From Sphingobacteriaceae bacterium GW460-11-11-14-LB5 (GTDB taxonomy: Bacteria; Bacteroidota; Bacteroidia; Sphingobacteriales; Sphingobacteriaceae): a DNA stretch of 64,000 bases. Below the pieces are notes generated by a model. The model was not told the DNA's origin. It made no database searches and was given only the letters and a program-made list of their open reading frames with translations. The position numbers were made by a program, and so were the translations under genes. The stretch covers positions 2,356,001 to 2,420,000 of the forward strand of contig CP021237.1 in assembly GCA_002151545.1 (NCBI GenBank), in the 5' to 3' direction. Below are positions 41,930 to 50,639 of the stretch, piece after piece. How positions within the stretch are numbered: the first letter of the stretch is position 1; the number at the start of each line of letters is the position of its first letter.

Positions 41930-44900
41930 ATGAAAATAGGCTCTACCTTATTAAAGCGATATTCTGCTGTATTGCTGCTGCTTATTCTTTCTTTTTCTGT
42001 TAAGGCCCAATATTTCGGGCAAAACAAGGTAAGGTATAAAAAACTCGATTTTAAAGTTTTGCAAACACCCCATTTCGAGATTTACTATTACATTAAAAAC
42101 GAGAAACTTTTAAAACGTTTTTCGCAAGATGCCGAAACCTGGTATAAAATGCATCAGGAAGTTTTCAGAGATACTTTTTTAAAGAAAAACCCCATTATCC
42201 TATACAATAACCATCCTGATTTCCAGCAAACAACTGCACTTAACGGAGAAATTGGAATTGGTACCGGCGGGGTTACTGAAGCGTTGAAAAACAGAGTGAT
42301 AATGCCGGTTATGGAATTAAATAGCCAAACAAGACACGTTTTAGGTCACGAGCTTGTCCATGCTTTTCAATACCACCTTTTGCTCGAAAAAGATTCGATT
42401 AGTTTAGAAAATGTTGGACAAACACCACTATGGATGGTTGAAGGTATGGCTGAGTACTTATCAATCGGAAAAAAGGATGCATTTACTTCCATGTGGATGC
42501 GTGACGCAATGTTAAACCGTGATATCCCTTCTTTAAAAGATTTAACCAACTCCAACAAATATTTTCCTTACCGCTATGGCCAGGCATTCTGGACTTACAT
42601 AGGTTCGCAATACGGCGATACCACTATTGTTCCATTATTTAAGAATACCGCAAAGTATGGCTATGAAAATGCCATTAGGTATACTTTCGGGTATGATGAT
42701 AAAACCTTATCCGGCTTATGGAAAAATTCTATCGATGCGCATTATAAACCCATGTTAAAAGCAGATAGTTCGCAGATCAAAATTACGGGTACAAAAATCA
42801 TCGACAATAAAAATGCAGGTAATATGAACGTTGCCCCTGCCCTTAGTCCGGATGGAAAATACTTAGCCTTTATGTCTGAAAAAGACCTTTTTGGGATTGA
42901 TTTATTTCTCGCAGATGCCAAAACCGGAAGAATTATCAGAAAACTAAGCAGTCAGATTTCCAATGGCCATATCGATGATTTCAACTTTATAGAGTCGGCC
43001 GGAGCATGGTCGCCAGATAGTAAACAATTTGCCTTTAGTATCTTCAGTCAGGGCAAAAACCAGATGATGATTATCAATGTCTCAAACGGTACTACAGTTT
43101 CTCAAACGGCCATGGATCAGGTGCAGCAGTTCGGTAATTTAACCTGGTCGCCAAACGGAAAAGATGTAGCTTTTTCGGGTATGGTTGAAGGGCAGAGCGA
43201 CATCTTCTCATACAATCTAGATACCAAAACAGTTACGCAGATTACCAATGATGTATATTCTGATTATGCTCCTAGTTATTCACCTGATGGCAAAAAACTA
43301 GTATTTTCATCAGATAGAGCAGCAATTCAGGCCAATGTAATTAACGCTGTATTACCTATAAATCTTGCTGTTTACGATATCGCTTCTAAAACGGTGAGCA
43401 ATTTAGATGTTTTTCCAGGGGCGAATAACCTAAATGCGCAGTTTTCTTCAAACAGCCAGAATATCTATTTCCTCTCGAACAGAGATGGATTTAGAAATTT
43501 ATACAAATACAATTTCGCCGATAATACCGTTGATCAGTTAACCGATTATTTTACAGGAATTAGTGGGATTACCGAATTTTCGCCTGCAATTTCAGTCTCT
43601 ACTACTGATGATATTGTATACAGCTATTATCGCTACCAGCGTTACACTTTGTATAATGCAAAGTTGAGCAGCTTTAAAGCAAAACGAATTGGTAATCAGG
43701 AAGAAAATTTTGATGCTGCGATCCTTCCTCCAATGGAAAACATCGGTGTAAACATCATCAATTCCAATTTAAATAATTTTGACCGTTTCGAAAAAACCAT
43801 CGCCGATTCGATGCGAACGGTACCTTACAAACCAAAATTCAGGTTAGATTATTTAGCCAATAGCGGTGTTGGTGTTTCTACCAGCCGTTTCGGAACTGGT
43901 GTTTCAGGCGGTATTGTGGGGATGTTCAGCGATATTTTAGGCACCAACCAGATTATAGCGAATCTATCGGTAAACGGAGAAATTTATGATTTTGGTGGTT
44001 TAGTAGGCTACATCAATCAAAAAAGCAGAATTAACTGGGGTGCTGCCATTTCGCATATCCCCTATGTATCAGGATTTAGGTCTTACGGCTACGAGAATAT
44101 CCCTATAGGTAAAAATCAGGCCGGGGTTGAACAAACCATTAATGCCTTTGCAGACAGGACAGATATTATTAGGACATTCGAAGATCAGCTTCAGGTGTTT
44201 GGTGCCTATCCTTTTAGCAAAATACACCGGTTTGAACTCGGAGGAGCATTTTCGCATTATAGCTATCGGATTGACCGGTACAGTAATTATTATGATGCGA
44301 ACGGATATTACATCCGATCTGATAAAAACAGAATTTCTAATGACGAGGCATCAAAAACGTATGAGGTTCCTTTTAATGCCTTTACCCTGTATCAATTAAA
44401 TGCGGGTTTTATTGGTGATAATTCTATTTTCGGTCTAACAGGACCACTTGATGGCTATAGGTATCGGGTAAGTGGAGAAAAATATTTTGGCACCTATAAT
44501 TTCGCTGGCGTAACGGCCGATCTTCGTAAATACTGGAGAGCCAAACCAGTAACCTTTGCCGTAAGAAGTTATAATACTTTAAGAATCGGCAAAGATGCAG
44601 ATAGGCTTTACCCGATGTATCTGGGTTATCCTTATTTGATTAGAGGTTATGAATCAAACTCCATTTACAAAAGTACTTCAGCCCAATCGTCAGAATCTTT
44701 TGATATTAACCAGTTAACAGGAAGTAAAATAGCTGTTTTTAACTTCGAAGTCCGTCTACCTTTTACCGGACCTAAAAAACTAGCGGCTATACCTTCTAAG
44801 TTTTTATTTTCTGATTTAAACTTATTCTTTGATGCAGGTTTGGCCTGGACAAATGATACCAGGGTTAAATTTAAAAGTGAACCAACGTATACATCAGAAC

Positions 44901-45118
44901 CGTTATTGGATGATAATGGTGTACCGGTTAAAGATGATAAAGGAAATCCGGTTACATATCAAGCCACTACAGAACGTGTACCAGCCATGAGTGTTGGTAT
45001 ATCGTTACGGGTAAACGTTTTTGGTTATTTTGTATTAGAACCTTACTACGCAATTCCTTTCCAAAGGAAGGATGTTAAAACCGGCGTATTCGGTTTAACG
45101 TTTGCACCAGGATGGTAA
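41930..45118 (+). CDS. Outer-membrane peptidase with beta-propeller and barrel domains
   Basis: A 1062-residue secreted protein in three parts. After the signal peptide (LSFSVKAQ) is a gluzincin-like peptidase (about 40-280) with HELVHAFQYH at residues 140-149 (HExxH, His140 and His144, Glu141) and the third ligand region WMVEGMAEYLS (about 169-177). Then a WD40/TolB-type propeller (about 300-580) with repeated SPDGKYLAF, SPDSKQFAF, SPNGKDVAF and SPDGKKLVF blades. Finally an outer membrane barrel (about 640-1062) resembling BamA/surface-antigen domains. This whole architecture is anchored in the outer membrane; substrate unknown. Confidence 0.85.
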   Translation: MKIGSTLLKRYSAVLLLLILSFSVKAQYFGQNKVRYKKLDFKVLQTPHFEIYYYIKNEKLLKRFSQDAETWYKMHQEVFRDTFLKKNPIILYNNHPDFQQTTALNGEIGIGTGGVTEALKNRVIMPVMELNSQTRHVLGHELVHAFQYHLLLEKDSISLENVGQTPLWMVEGMAEYLSIGKKDAFTSMWMRDAMLNRDIPSLKDLTNSNKYFPYRYGQAFWTYIGSQYGDTTIVPLFKNTAKYGYENAIRYTFGYDDKTLSGLWKNSIDAHYKPMLKADSSQIKITGTKIIDNKNAGNMNVAPALSPDGKYLAFMSEKDLFGIDLFLADAKTGRIIRKLSSQISNGHIDDFNFIESAGAWSPDSKQFAFSIFSQGKNQMMIINVSNGTTVSQTAMDQVQQFGNLTWSPNGKDVAFSGMVEGQSDIFSYNLDTKTVTQITNDVYSDYAPSYSPDGKKLVFSSDRAAIQANVINAVLPINLAVYDIASKTVSNLDVFPGANNLNAQFSSNSQNIYFLSNRDGFRNLYKYNFADNTVDQLTDYFTGISGITEFSPAISVSTTDDIVYSYYRYQRYTLYNAKLSSFKAKRIGNQEENFDAAILPPMENIGVNIINSNLNNFDRFEKTIADSMRTVPYKPKFRLDYLANSGVGVSTSRFGTGVSGGIVGMFSDILGTNQIIANLSVNGEIYDFGGLVGYINQKSRINWGAAISHIPYVSGFRSYGYENIPIGKNQAGVEQTINAFADRTDIIRTFEDQLQVFGAYPFSKIHRFELGGAFSHYSYRIDRYSNYYDANGYYIRSDKNRISNDEASKTYEVPFNAFTLYQLNAGFIGDNSIFGLTGPLDGYRYRVSGEKYFGTYNFAGVTADLRKYWRAKPVTFAVRSYNTLRIGKDADRLYPMYLGYPYLIRGYESNSIYKSTSAQSSESFDINQLTGSKIAVFNFEVRLPFTGPKKLAAIPSKFLFSDLNLFFDAGLAWTNDTRVKFKSEPTYTSEPLLDDNGVPVKDDKGNPVTYQATTERVPAMSVGISLRVNVFGYFVLEPYYAIPFQRKDVKTGVFGLTFAPGW

Positions 45119-45134
45119 AAAGGAAATTAATTTA

Positions 45135-46007
45135 ATGGCGAAATTGCACATGAAAAAAATATGTTTAATGGTTTTATTGTCTTGCAGCTTGTTTGGTTTT
45201 GCCCAAACAGTAACAGAGCCAGCGAATAATCCAAAAGAGTGGTCTCAGGCTTCAGCGCCATTTAGAATTGCAGGCAATCTATATTATGTTGGCACTTATG
45301 ATTTAGCTTCCTATTTAATTGTAACAGAAAAAGGAAATATATTAATAAATACAGGTTTAGCTAATTCGCTTTCAATAATAAAAGAAAATATAAAAACTTT
45401 GGGATTTGATTATAAATCAATCAAAATTTTGCTTTTAACCCAGGCCCATTTTGATCATTTAGGCGCAATGGCTGAGATTAAAAAAGAAACCGGTGCAAAA
45501 CTATATGTAGATGAGAAAGATGCGGAAGCGCTTGAAACCGGTGGAAAATCAGATTATGAGCTTGGGAAATATGGCATAAGTTTCAAACCCGTAAAACCTG
45601 ATTTCCTATTGAAGAATAACGATAAAATTAAATTAGGCAGCACTACTTTAACAATGCTTCATCATCCTGGGCATACTAAAGGATCGTGTAGTTTTATATT
45701 TAATACGAAAGATCAAAATTCCAGCTACAAAATTTTGATCGCCAATATGCCGTCCATAATTGTTGATAGAAAATTCTCAGAAATAGCTTCGTATAAAGAT
45801 ATCCAAAAAGATTATACTGAAACTTTTAAAGCAATGAAAAAGCTCGACTTTGATCTTTGGGTTGCATCTCACGCAAATCAATTTAATCTCCATGATAAAC
45901 ATAAATCGGGAGACCCTTATAATCCAAAAGTTTTTATGGATAAAAGTAATTTTTTCAAAAATCTTCAGGATCTGGAAAATTTTTTCCTCGAAAAAATAAA
46001 AAACTAG
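45135..46007 (+). CDS. bla: Subclass B3 metallo-beta-lactamase, GOB/PEDO-like
   Basis: A 290-residue exported enzyme (signal peptide ending near FGFAQ). It carries the B3 zinc residues: Q103-x-H105-x-D107-H108 in LLTQAHFDHLG, H180 in HHPGHTKGSCSFIF, and H246 in WVASHANQF. The first ligand is Gln instead of the His found in most metallo-beta-lactamases, exactly as in GOB enzymes; the ANMPS, KKLDFD, GDPYNP and VFMDKS segments also match GOB. It hydrolyses beta-lactams, probably including carbapenems. The gene begins 16 bp after the giant peptidase. Starts at 45135 or 45150 are both possible. No mobile-element signature nearby, so it is intrinsic. Confidence 0.93.
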   Translation: MAKLHMKKICLMVLLSCSLFGFAQTVTEPANNPKEWSQASAPFRIAGNLYYVGTYDLASYLIVTEKGNILINTGLANSLSIIKENIKTLGFDYKSIKILLLTQAHFDHLGAMAEIKKETGAKLYVDEKDAEALETGGKSDYELGKYGISFKPVKPDFLLKNNDKIKLGSTTLTMLHHPGHTKGSCSFIFNTKDQNSSYKILIANMPSIIVDRKFSEIASYKDIQKDYTETFKAMKKLDFDLWVASHANQFNLHDKHKSGDPYNPKVFMDKSNFFKNLQDLENFFLEKIKN

Positions 46008-46025
46008 CCCTTTACTAACTTGTTT

Positions 46026-46058
46026 AAAGCGATTAATATAAATTATCGCTTTTTTTTA
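46026..46058 (+). terminator. Rho-independent terminator
   Basis: AAAGCGAT and ATCGCTTT form an 8 bp stem (extended by a bulged AAT/ATT pairing) followed by seven T. It ends the beta-lactamase transcript. Confidence 0.85.
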
Positions 46059-46098
46059 TGGAGATAGTTTAATTTCTTTGGCCTAATAAACCTAGCGA

Positions 46099-46449
46099 TT
46101 AAGACAAACTTGTAAATGATAGTTTTACCTGGTTACTGATATTCCGATGTAAAAGAATATTTTCGAAATCGAGGCCAATAGTTAAATCAATCCAATCCGG
46201 ATTACAAGATCTTACCAAACGCTCTTTTTGCATACGTGTAAACCGGCTAATGGATTTAAAACGTACCAAAGCCTGTGCTTCTGTTTTAAACTCTTCAAAA
46301 TAAACCAGGCGGGTTAATTGTTGCCCATTATCAAAAAACAAGTTTGGCATCTGTTTGTAGAAATCCAGTGTCTTCATTAAATCTGAGCTCATGCCCACGT
46401 GCATACTTGTACGATTTCTGTCGGTAACGATATAAACAAACTTTTTCAT
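46099..46449 (-). CDS. GIY-YIG-like protein
   Basis: A 116-residue protein with the GIY-YIG layout: VYIVTDRNRTSMHVGMSSDL at the N-terminus in place of the strict GIY...YIG motif, then LTRLVYFEEFKTEAQALVRFK (Arg-helix and catalytic-Glu region). It resembles the UvrC-like excision-nuclease superfamily proteins common in Bacteroidota. The start at 46449 fits the motif; the open frame upstream runs into the operator region. Divergent from the S24 regulator, which may control it. Confidence 0.8.
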   Translation of the reverse strand: MKKFVYIVTDRNRTSMHVGMSSDLMKTLDFYKQMPNLFFDNGQQLTRLVYFEEFKTEAQALVRFKSISRFTRMQKERLVRSCNPDWIDLTIGLDFENILLHRNISNQVKLSFTSLS

Positions 46450-46471
46450 GATCTTATGTTTAAAACTTAAA

Positions 46472-46486
46472 ACTAAACTATTTAGT
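46472..46486. promoter_or_regulatory. Dyad operator 1 of the S24 regulator/GIY-YIG gap
   Basis: ACTAAA-CTA-TTTAGT, a perfect 6+6 dyad 23 bp from the GIY-YIG start. It shares the ACTA...TAGT half sites with the dyad at 46534-46556. Confidence 0.55.
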
Positions 46487-46533
46487 ATACGCTCTTGCAA
46501 TTCAAAATAATATTACTAACTTTATGAGCATAA

Positions 46534-46556
46534 AATTACTAACTATTTTAGTAATT
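46534..46556. promoter_or_regulatory. Dyad operator 2 near the S24 regulator start
   Basis: Arms AATTACTAA and TTAGTAATT flank a CTATT centre, a perfect 9+9 dyad 27 bp upstream of the S24 regulator. A single half site ATTACTAAC lies at 46513-46520. The size and placing are as expected for a CI/LexA-type repressor. Confidence 0.6.
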
Positions 46557-46582
46557 CCAAATTTATTTTAAAATTTATTTTT

Positions 46583-47359
46583 ATGTCAAATATTTCAAAT
46601 AATTTAAAGTACCTCAGGAAGAAAAAAGGCCATACACAGCAAAATTTCGCTGATATTATGGAAATCAAGAGATCGCTCATTGGGGCTTACGAGGAAGACC
46701 GGGCGGAACCTAAATACGATTTACTAAAAAAAATAGCCGAATACTTTGATCTGACCATCGATGAATTCATCAATGAGAAAATATCTGACAGCTGGAAACC
46801 GAAGCCAAAAAGCCAGGGATCTAACTTAAGGGTACTCAGTATTTCTGTTGATCAGAACGACCGCGAAAACATCGAACTGGTTCCGGTTAAAGCGAGTGCT
46901 GGTTATTTGAATGGTTTTTCAGACCCTCAATATATTAGCGACCTGCCAAAATTCCAGCTTCCTTTAGCTGCATTAAGACAAGGTACCTTCAGGGCTTTTG
47001 AAATTATGGGCGATAGCATGTTACCCGTTCAGCCAGGCAGTGTGATTATTGGCGAATACCTGGATAACTGGAATGAAGTAAAAACCGGCGAAACCTACAT
47101 CGTGATTAGTAAAAATGAAGGCGTAGTATATAAAAGAGCTGGTAACCGTTTCAGAGAAAATAAAGATTTGAAGCTGATATCAGATAATAAAGTATACGAT
47201 GCCTATACCATTGCTGCTGATGACATCCTGGAAATCTGGAAGGCCAAAGCCTATATATCTACTTCATTACCTGAACCTGCACCAGACCCAACAATGGAAA
47301 CCTTGACACAAATGATGGCTCAAATGCAAAAATCAATTTCTCAACTAAATAAAAATTAA
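46583..47359 (+). CDS. XRE-family S24 transcriptional regulator (LexA/CI-like)
   Basis: A 258-residue regulator. The helix-turn-helix (about 6-62) reads LKYLRKKKGHTQQNFADIM then KRSLIGAYEEDRAEPKYD. The S24 domain (about 100-225) has a possible autocleavage bond A106-G107 in KASAGYL, the catalytic Ser145 in MGDSMLPV, and Lys184 in VVYKRAGN. This is the Ser-Lys pair of LexA/CI proteins, so self-cleavage on DNA damage is possible. It is divergent from a GIY-YIG gene, with two dyads between them. It is not embedded in a prophage. Confidence 0.9.
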   Translation: MSNISNNLKYLRKKKGHTQQNFADIMEIKRSLIGAYEEDRAEPKYDLLKKIAEYFDLTIDEFINEKISDSWKPKPKSQGSNLRVLSISVDQNDRENIELVPVKASAGYLNGFSDPQYISDLPKFQLPLAALRQGTFRAFEIMGDSMLPVQPGSVIIGEYLDNWNEVKTGETYIVISKNEGVVYKRAGNRFRENKDLKLISDNKVYDAYTIAADDILEIWKAKAYISTSLPEPAPDPTMETLTQMMAQMQKSISQLNKN

Positions 47360-47438
47360 CACTTTTTAACAAAGGCCGATTAAACTGTTTGCGTTTTTAT
47401 GTATCTATTGATTTAACAAACACATAAAAAAACATAAC

Positions 47439-47891
47439 ATGAAAAAGGCAATTTTAACAATAGCAATTGCAGTAATGGGATTAACCGCTGCATTTGCTCA
47501 AGACACTACAAAAAGAGTAAGACGGGCAATGCCTAAAATGACTGCCGAACAAAGAGCAGAAAGGGCAACGTCAAGGTTGGAAAAAGAATTGAGCTTAACC
47601 GCTGATCAGAAAACTAAAATCTATGCGATTCAATTAGAGAATGCGAAAAAAATGGATACCTGGAAATCTGCCGATCAGGGCGATATGAAGAGCAAGATGA
47701 AAGAGCGCAAAGCGGCTATGGATGAGCAAAAAACTAAAATTGATGCTGTTTTAACCGCAGATCAAAAAACAAAATTGGATGCTTTCCGTGCCGAAGCCAA
47801 AGAAAAAGGTGAGAAAATGAGAAAAGGATTGGGTGGCAGAGGCAAAAAAGATAAAGCACCAGTGGTTTCTAATCCGCCTGCACAAGGATAA
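47439..47891 (+). CDS. Secreted Spy/DUF4890-like helical protein
   Basis: A 150-residue exported protein (signal peptide ends AAFAQ). The mature part is highly charged and helical, with repeated LTADQKTK motifs and two near-identical hairpin halves (LSLTADQKTKIYAIQ and VLTADQKTKLDAF), like the Spy/CpxP fold and the DUF4890 family. Such proteins may act as ATP-independent periplasmic chaperones. The Lys-rich C-terminus (RGKKDK) is unusual. Strong terminator follows. Confidence 0.82.
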   Translation: MKKAILTIAIAVMGLTAAFAQDTTKRVRRAMPKMTAEQRAERATSRLEKELSLTADQKTKIYAIQLENAKKMDTWKSADQGDMKSKMKERKAAMDEQKTKIDAVLTADQKTKLDAFRAEAKEKGEKMRKGLGGRGKKDKAPVVSNPPAQG

Positions 47892-47919
47892 GTAGTAAAA
47901 TTAATTCATTATATTTTTG

Positions 47920-47953
47920 AAAGCGTTCCGATTATTCGAAACGCTTTTTTTTA
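47920..47953 (+). terminator. Rho-independent terminator
   Basis: AAAGCGTT and AACGCTTT form an 8 bp stem with an inner CGA/TCG pairing, followed by a T run, after the Spy-like gene. Confidence 0.9.
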
Positions 47954-47958
47954 TCATA

Positions 47959-48693
47959 TCATTTTTTAACCGCAGAGATAATTAAAAACATTGGCCTGCG
48001 CATTTCATCTTTCATTTCAGGGATTTCCGATAGGCTCAGCTCACTTGGCATGGGTTCTACCAATGCGTTAAGCTCAAAACCATTTTTAATTAAGCTACTG
48101 ATGTAAGAAGTTAAAGTTCTGTGGTATTTTACTACATCAGTACCCAAAAAATTAGCTTCGCGCTTACCTTCGGAAAAATAATGATCCAATGGCCAATGCA
48201 AAACATTTCCACTTTCATCATAAGTCCAGTCTTGCCTGCCCTGCGCCGTAAATATGGGGTGCTCAATAGAGAAAACAAAACGACCACCTTGTACAAGGCT
48301 TTTATTGATTTGAAAACAGATTTCATCAAAAGAAGCCAAATAATGAAACGATAATGAGCTGATTACAACATCGTAGCGATTTGGTTTAAAATCAAAATCT
48401 TCAATGGCGCATAAATGGTAATCGATTTTAGGAGAGGAATTGATTTCACGCGCCTTTTTTAGCATATTTTCGGATAAATCGACGGCTACGACAGATTTCG
48501 CTCCTTGATTAACCGCATATTTGGCGTGCCAGCCAAAACCACAGCCCAAATCGAGCACTTTTTTATTATCGAAATCTGGAAAAAGGCTTTGAAGAACATG
48601 CCACTCTCCTGCACCGTCCAATCCCTTAACCGAACGGCTCATTAAACTGTATTGTTTAAAAAATTCGCTATTGTCGTATTTATTCTCCTGCAT
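47959..48693 (-). CDS. Class I SAM-dependent methyltransferase
   Basis: A 244-residue methyltransferase. The SAM-binding motif VLDLGCGFGWHAKYA is at about residues 46-60, followed by VVAVDLSENMLKKA and the motif-IV-like YDVVISSLSFHY. The pattern matches the UbiE/Methyltransf_11 family; the substrate is unknown. The ATG at 48693 is chosen; a further upstream start would add 25 residues without homology. Confidence 0.87.
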   Translation of the reverse strand: MQENKYDNSEFFKQYSLMSRSVKGLDGAGEWHVLQSLFPDFDNKKVLDLGCGFGWHAKYAVNQGAKSVVAVDLSENMLKKAREINSSPKIDYHLCAIEDFDFKPNRYDVVISSLSFHYLASFDEICFQINKSLVQGGRFVFSIEHPIFTAQGRQDWTYDESGNVLHWPLDHYFSEGKREANFLGTDVVKYHRTLTSYISSLIKNGFELNALVEPMPSELSLSEIPEMKDEMRRPMFLIISAVKK

Positions 48694-48806
48694 AAAACTG
48701 TTATGAGGAAACAAATTTAGAAATATTAAATGACTGGAAAAGTTAAGGTATATCCTTAAGGCAAACATTTTTTCGGAAAGATTTACATTTATGCTTCCTC
48801 TTTATT

Positions 48807-48814
48807 TACTTTTG
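48807..48814 (+). promoter_or_regulatory. Candidate -7 box (TACTTTTG) of the bio operon
   Basis: TACTTTTG matches TAnnTTTG and ends 4 bp before the bioF ATG, very similar to the box before ribD. No convincing -33 element at 17-23 bp. The transcript would be near leaderless. Confidence 0.4.
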
Positions 48815-48818
48815 ACCG

Positions 48819-49940
48819 ATGAGCAAAATTGATCAGTTTCTTAGCGGCAAACTTCAGGAACGAAAAGATAACCTTTCGATCAGGAATTTATCGACAAACA
48901 TCCCTCCTTTTGATTTTTGTTCTAATGATTATTTAGGTTTTGCCAGATCGGGTGAATTAAAAAATTTGATTGATAGTACCCTGGCAAAACTACCCAATTA
49001 CCTGAATGGTGCAGGCGGTTCGCGCTTGTTAAGTGGAAATACCAAATTTACTGAAGAAACCGAACAGTTTATTGCTGATTTTCACCTGGCTGAAAGCGGA
49101 TTAATCTTTAATTCTGGTTATGATGCCAATGTGGGATTATTATCAAGCATTCCACAGCGTGGCGATACGATAATCACTGATGAGTTGATTCATGCGAGCA
49201 TTATAGATGGCTGTAGATTAAGCCATGCTACACGTTATAAATTCCTCCACAACGATATAAACGACCTTGAAACCAAATTAAAACTGGCAAAAGGAAACAT
49301 ATTTGTAGTGGTAGAGAGTGTTTATTCGATGGACGGAGATATTGCCCCATTAATTGCGATATCGAATCTTTGCGAACGCTACCAGGCCAACCTGATTGTA
49401 GATGAAGCGCATGCTACAGGCGTTTTTGGCGCAAGCGGCCGCGGATTAATCAATCAGCTTGACCTAAACAGCAAGGTATTTGCACGTATTGTGACCTTTG
49501 GAAAAGCCTTAGGTGTACACGGTGCCATTATTTTAGGAAGTAAAAACTTGCGCCATTACCTGATTAATTTTGCAAGATCGTTCATTTACACTACAGCGGC
49601 TCCCATTCATAATATCGTTGCAGTTAGCTCAGCCTATAAATACTTAAATGAAATTGATCATGAGCTGATCCACCAAAAAATTGCGTTGTTTAGAAAAACA
49701 TTAAAAGAGCAGCAGATCAGTGCACTTGATAGCGAAAGTACTATTCAGGGCATTTTATTTTCATCCAATGAGGCAACCAAATTGGCTGCTACAACACTAC
49801 AAAGCAAAGGTTTCGATGTACGGGCAATATTAAGCCCAACGGTAGCTTTAGGCAAAGAAAGGCTTAGAATCTGCTTGCATACCTTTAACACCGATGAGGA
49901 AATTATTTCCCTGGTTAATCATCTTAAAGAATTGAATTAA
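48819..49940 (+). CDS. bioF: 8-amino-7-oxononanoate synthase
   Basis: A 373-residue PLP enzyme (alpha-oxoamine synthase) that joins pimeloyl-thioester and alanine to make KAPA in biotin synthesis. NDYLGFARS, then LSGNTKFTEETEQ, IVDEAHATGVFGASGRG (the Asp that contacts PLP) and the PLP lysine in TFGKALGVHGAI are all visible. bioD follows with no gap, so the two are an operon. bioA and bioB are not within the window. Confidence 0.92.
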   Translation: MSKIDQFLSGKLQERKDNLSIRNLSTNIPPFDFCSNDYLGFARSGELKNLIDSTLAKLPNYLNGAGGSRLLSGNTKFTEETEQFIADFHLAESGLIFNSGYDANVGLLSSIPQRGDTIITDELIHASIIDGCRLSHATRYKFLHNDINDLETKLKLAKGNIFVVVESVYSMDGDIAPLIAISNLCERYQANLIVDEAHATGVFGASGRGLINQLDLNSKVFARIVTFGKALGVHGAIILGSKNLRHYLINFARSFIYTTAAPIHNIVAVSSAYKYLNEIDHELIHQKIALFRKTLKEQQISALDSESTIQGILFSSNEATKLAATTLQSKGFDVRAILSPTVALGKERLRICLHTFNTDEEIISLVNHLKELN

Positions 49941-50549
49941 ATGGCTAAATATTTTATCACAGGCATTGGAACGGGTATCGGAAAGACATTGATCAGTGCC
50001 ATTTTAACAGAAAAACTAAAGGCCGATTATTGGAAACCCATCCAATCGGGCGATTTAGAAACCAGCGATAGCATAACAATAGATCGTTTAATCAGCAATA
50101 CAAAAACGGTTATCCACCCGGAAAGCTACCGATTAACACAACCCTTATCACCGCATTTATCGGCAAAATTAGATGGCATTGAGATCGACATTAACGAAAT
50201 CAACCTTCCGCTAACGGATAACCACTTAATTATTGAAGGTGCTGGCGGTTTAATGGTACCCTTAAACGAAAAAGAACTAATTATCGACCTGATTAAAAAA
50301 CTGGATGTCGAAGTGATACTGGTTTCACAAAATTATTTAGGCAGTATTAACCACACCCTTTTATCAATCAACCTGCTTAAACAGTACGAAATCCCGATTA
50401 AAGGCATCATTTTTAATGGCGATGAGAATGTAGAAACCGAAAGATATATCCTTCAATATACTAAAATAAAAAAGCTAGGCAGTATACCTGGCTTAAAAAA
50501 TATCGATAAAGAAAAAGTGGAGGCAGCTGGCCAAAACCTTTTTATTTAA
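49941..50549 (+). CDS. bioD: Dethiobiotin synthetase
   Basis: A 202-residue P-loop enzyme that closes the ureido ring of DAPA using CO2 and ATP to make dethiobiotin. The P-loop reads FITGIGTGIGKT (residues 5-16), the catalytic KPIQSG lies at 32-37, and EGAGGLMVPL (about 92-101) is the Walker B-like segment. The ATG follows the bioF TAA directly. Confidence 0.93.
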   Translation: MAKYFITGIGTGIGKTLISAILTEKLKADYWKPIQSGDLETSDSITIDRLISNTKTVIHPESYRLTQPLSPHLSAKLDGIEIDINEINLPLTDNHLIIEGAGGLMVPLNEKELIIDLIKKLDVEVILVSQNYLGSINHTLLSINLLKQYEIPIKGIIFNGDENVETERYILQYTKIKKLGSIPGLKNIDKEKVEAAGQNLFI

Positions 50550-50597
50550 CAAAGTCTAAAAGCTAGACACAGCCTGTTTTTATTTTATAGTTCTCCC

Positions 50598-50630
50598 AAG
50601 AAGTCAAGTTTCAAAAAACTTGACTTCTTT
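50598..50630. terminator. Bidirectional terminator between bioD and the SGNH gene
   Basis: AAGAAGTCAAGTTT and AAACTTGACTTCTT form a perfect 14 bp stem around CAAA, between convergent transcripts. T/A runs on both strands support both directions. Confidence 0.9.
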
Positions 50631-50639
50631 CTAATCATA

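Noticed and set aside
45135..46007. Glyoxalase II or other non-lactamase member of the MBL fold
   Set aside because: The zinc-ligand pattern (QAHFDH, PGHT, SHA) and the surrounding segments match subclass B3 GOB enzymes far better.
46583..47359. S24 regulator as part of a prophage
   Set aside because: No integrase, structural, lysis or other phage genes lie nearby; the flanks are housekeeping genes.
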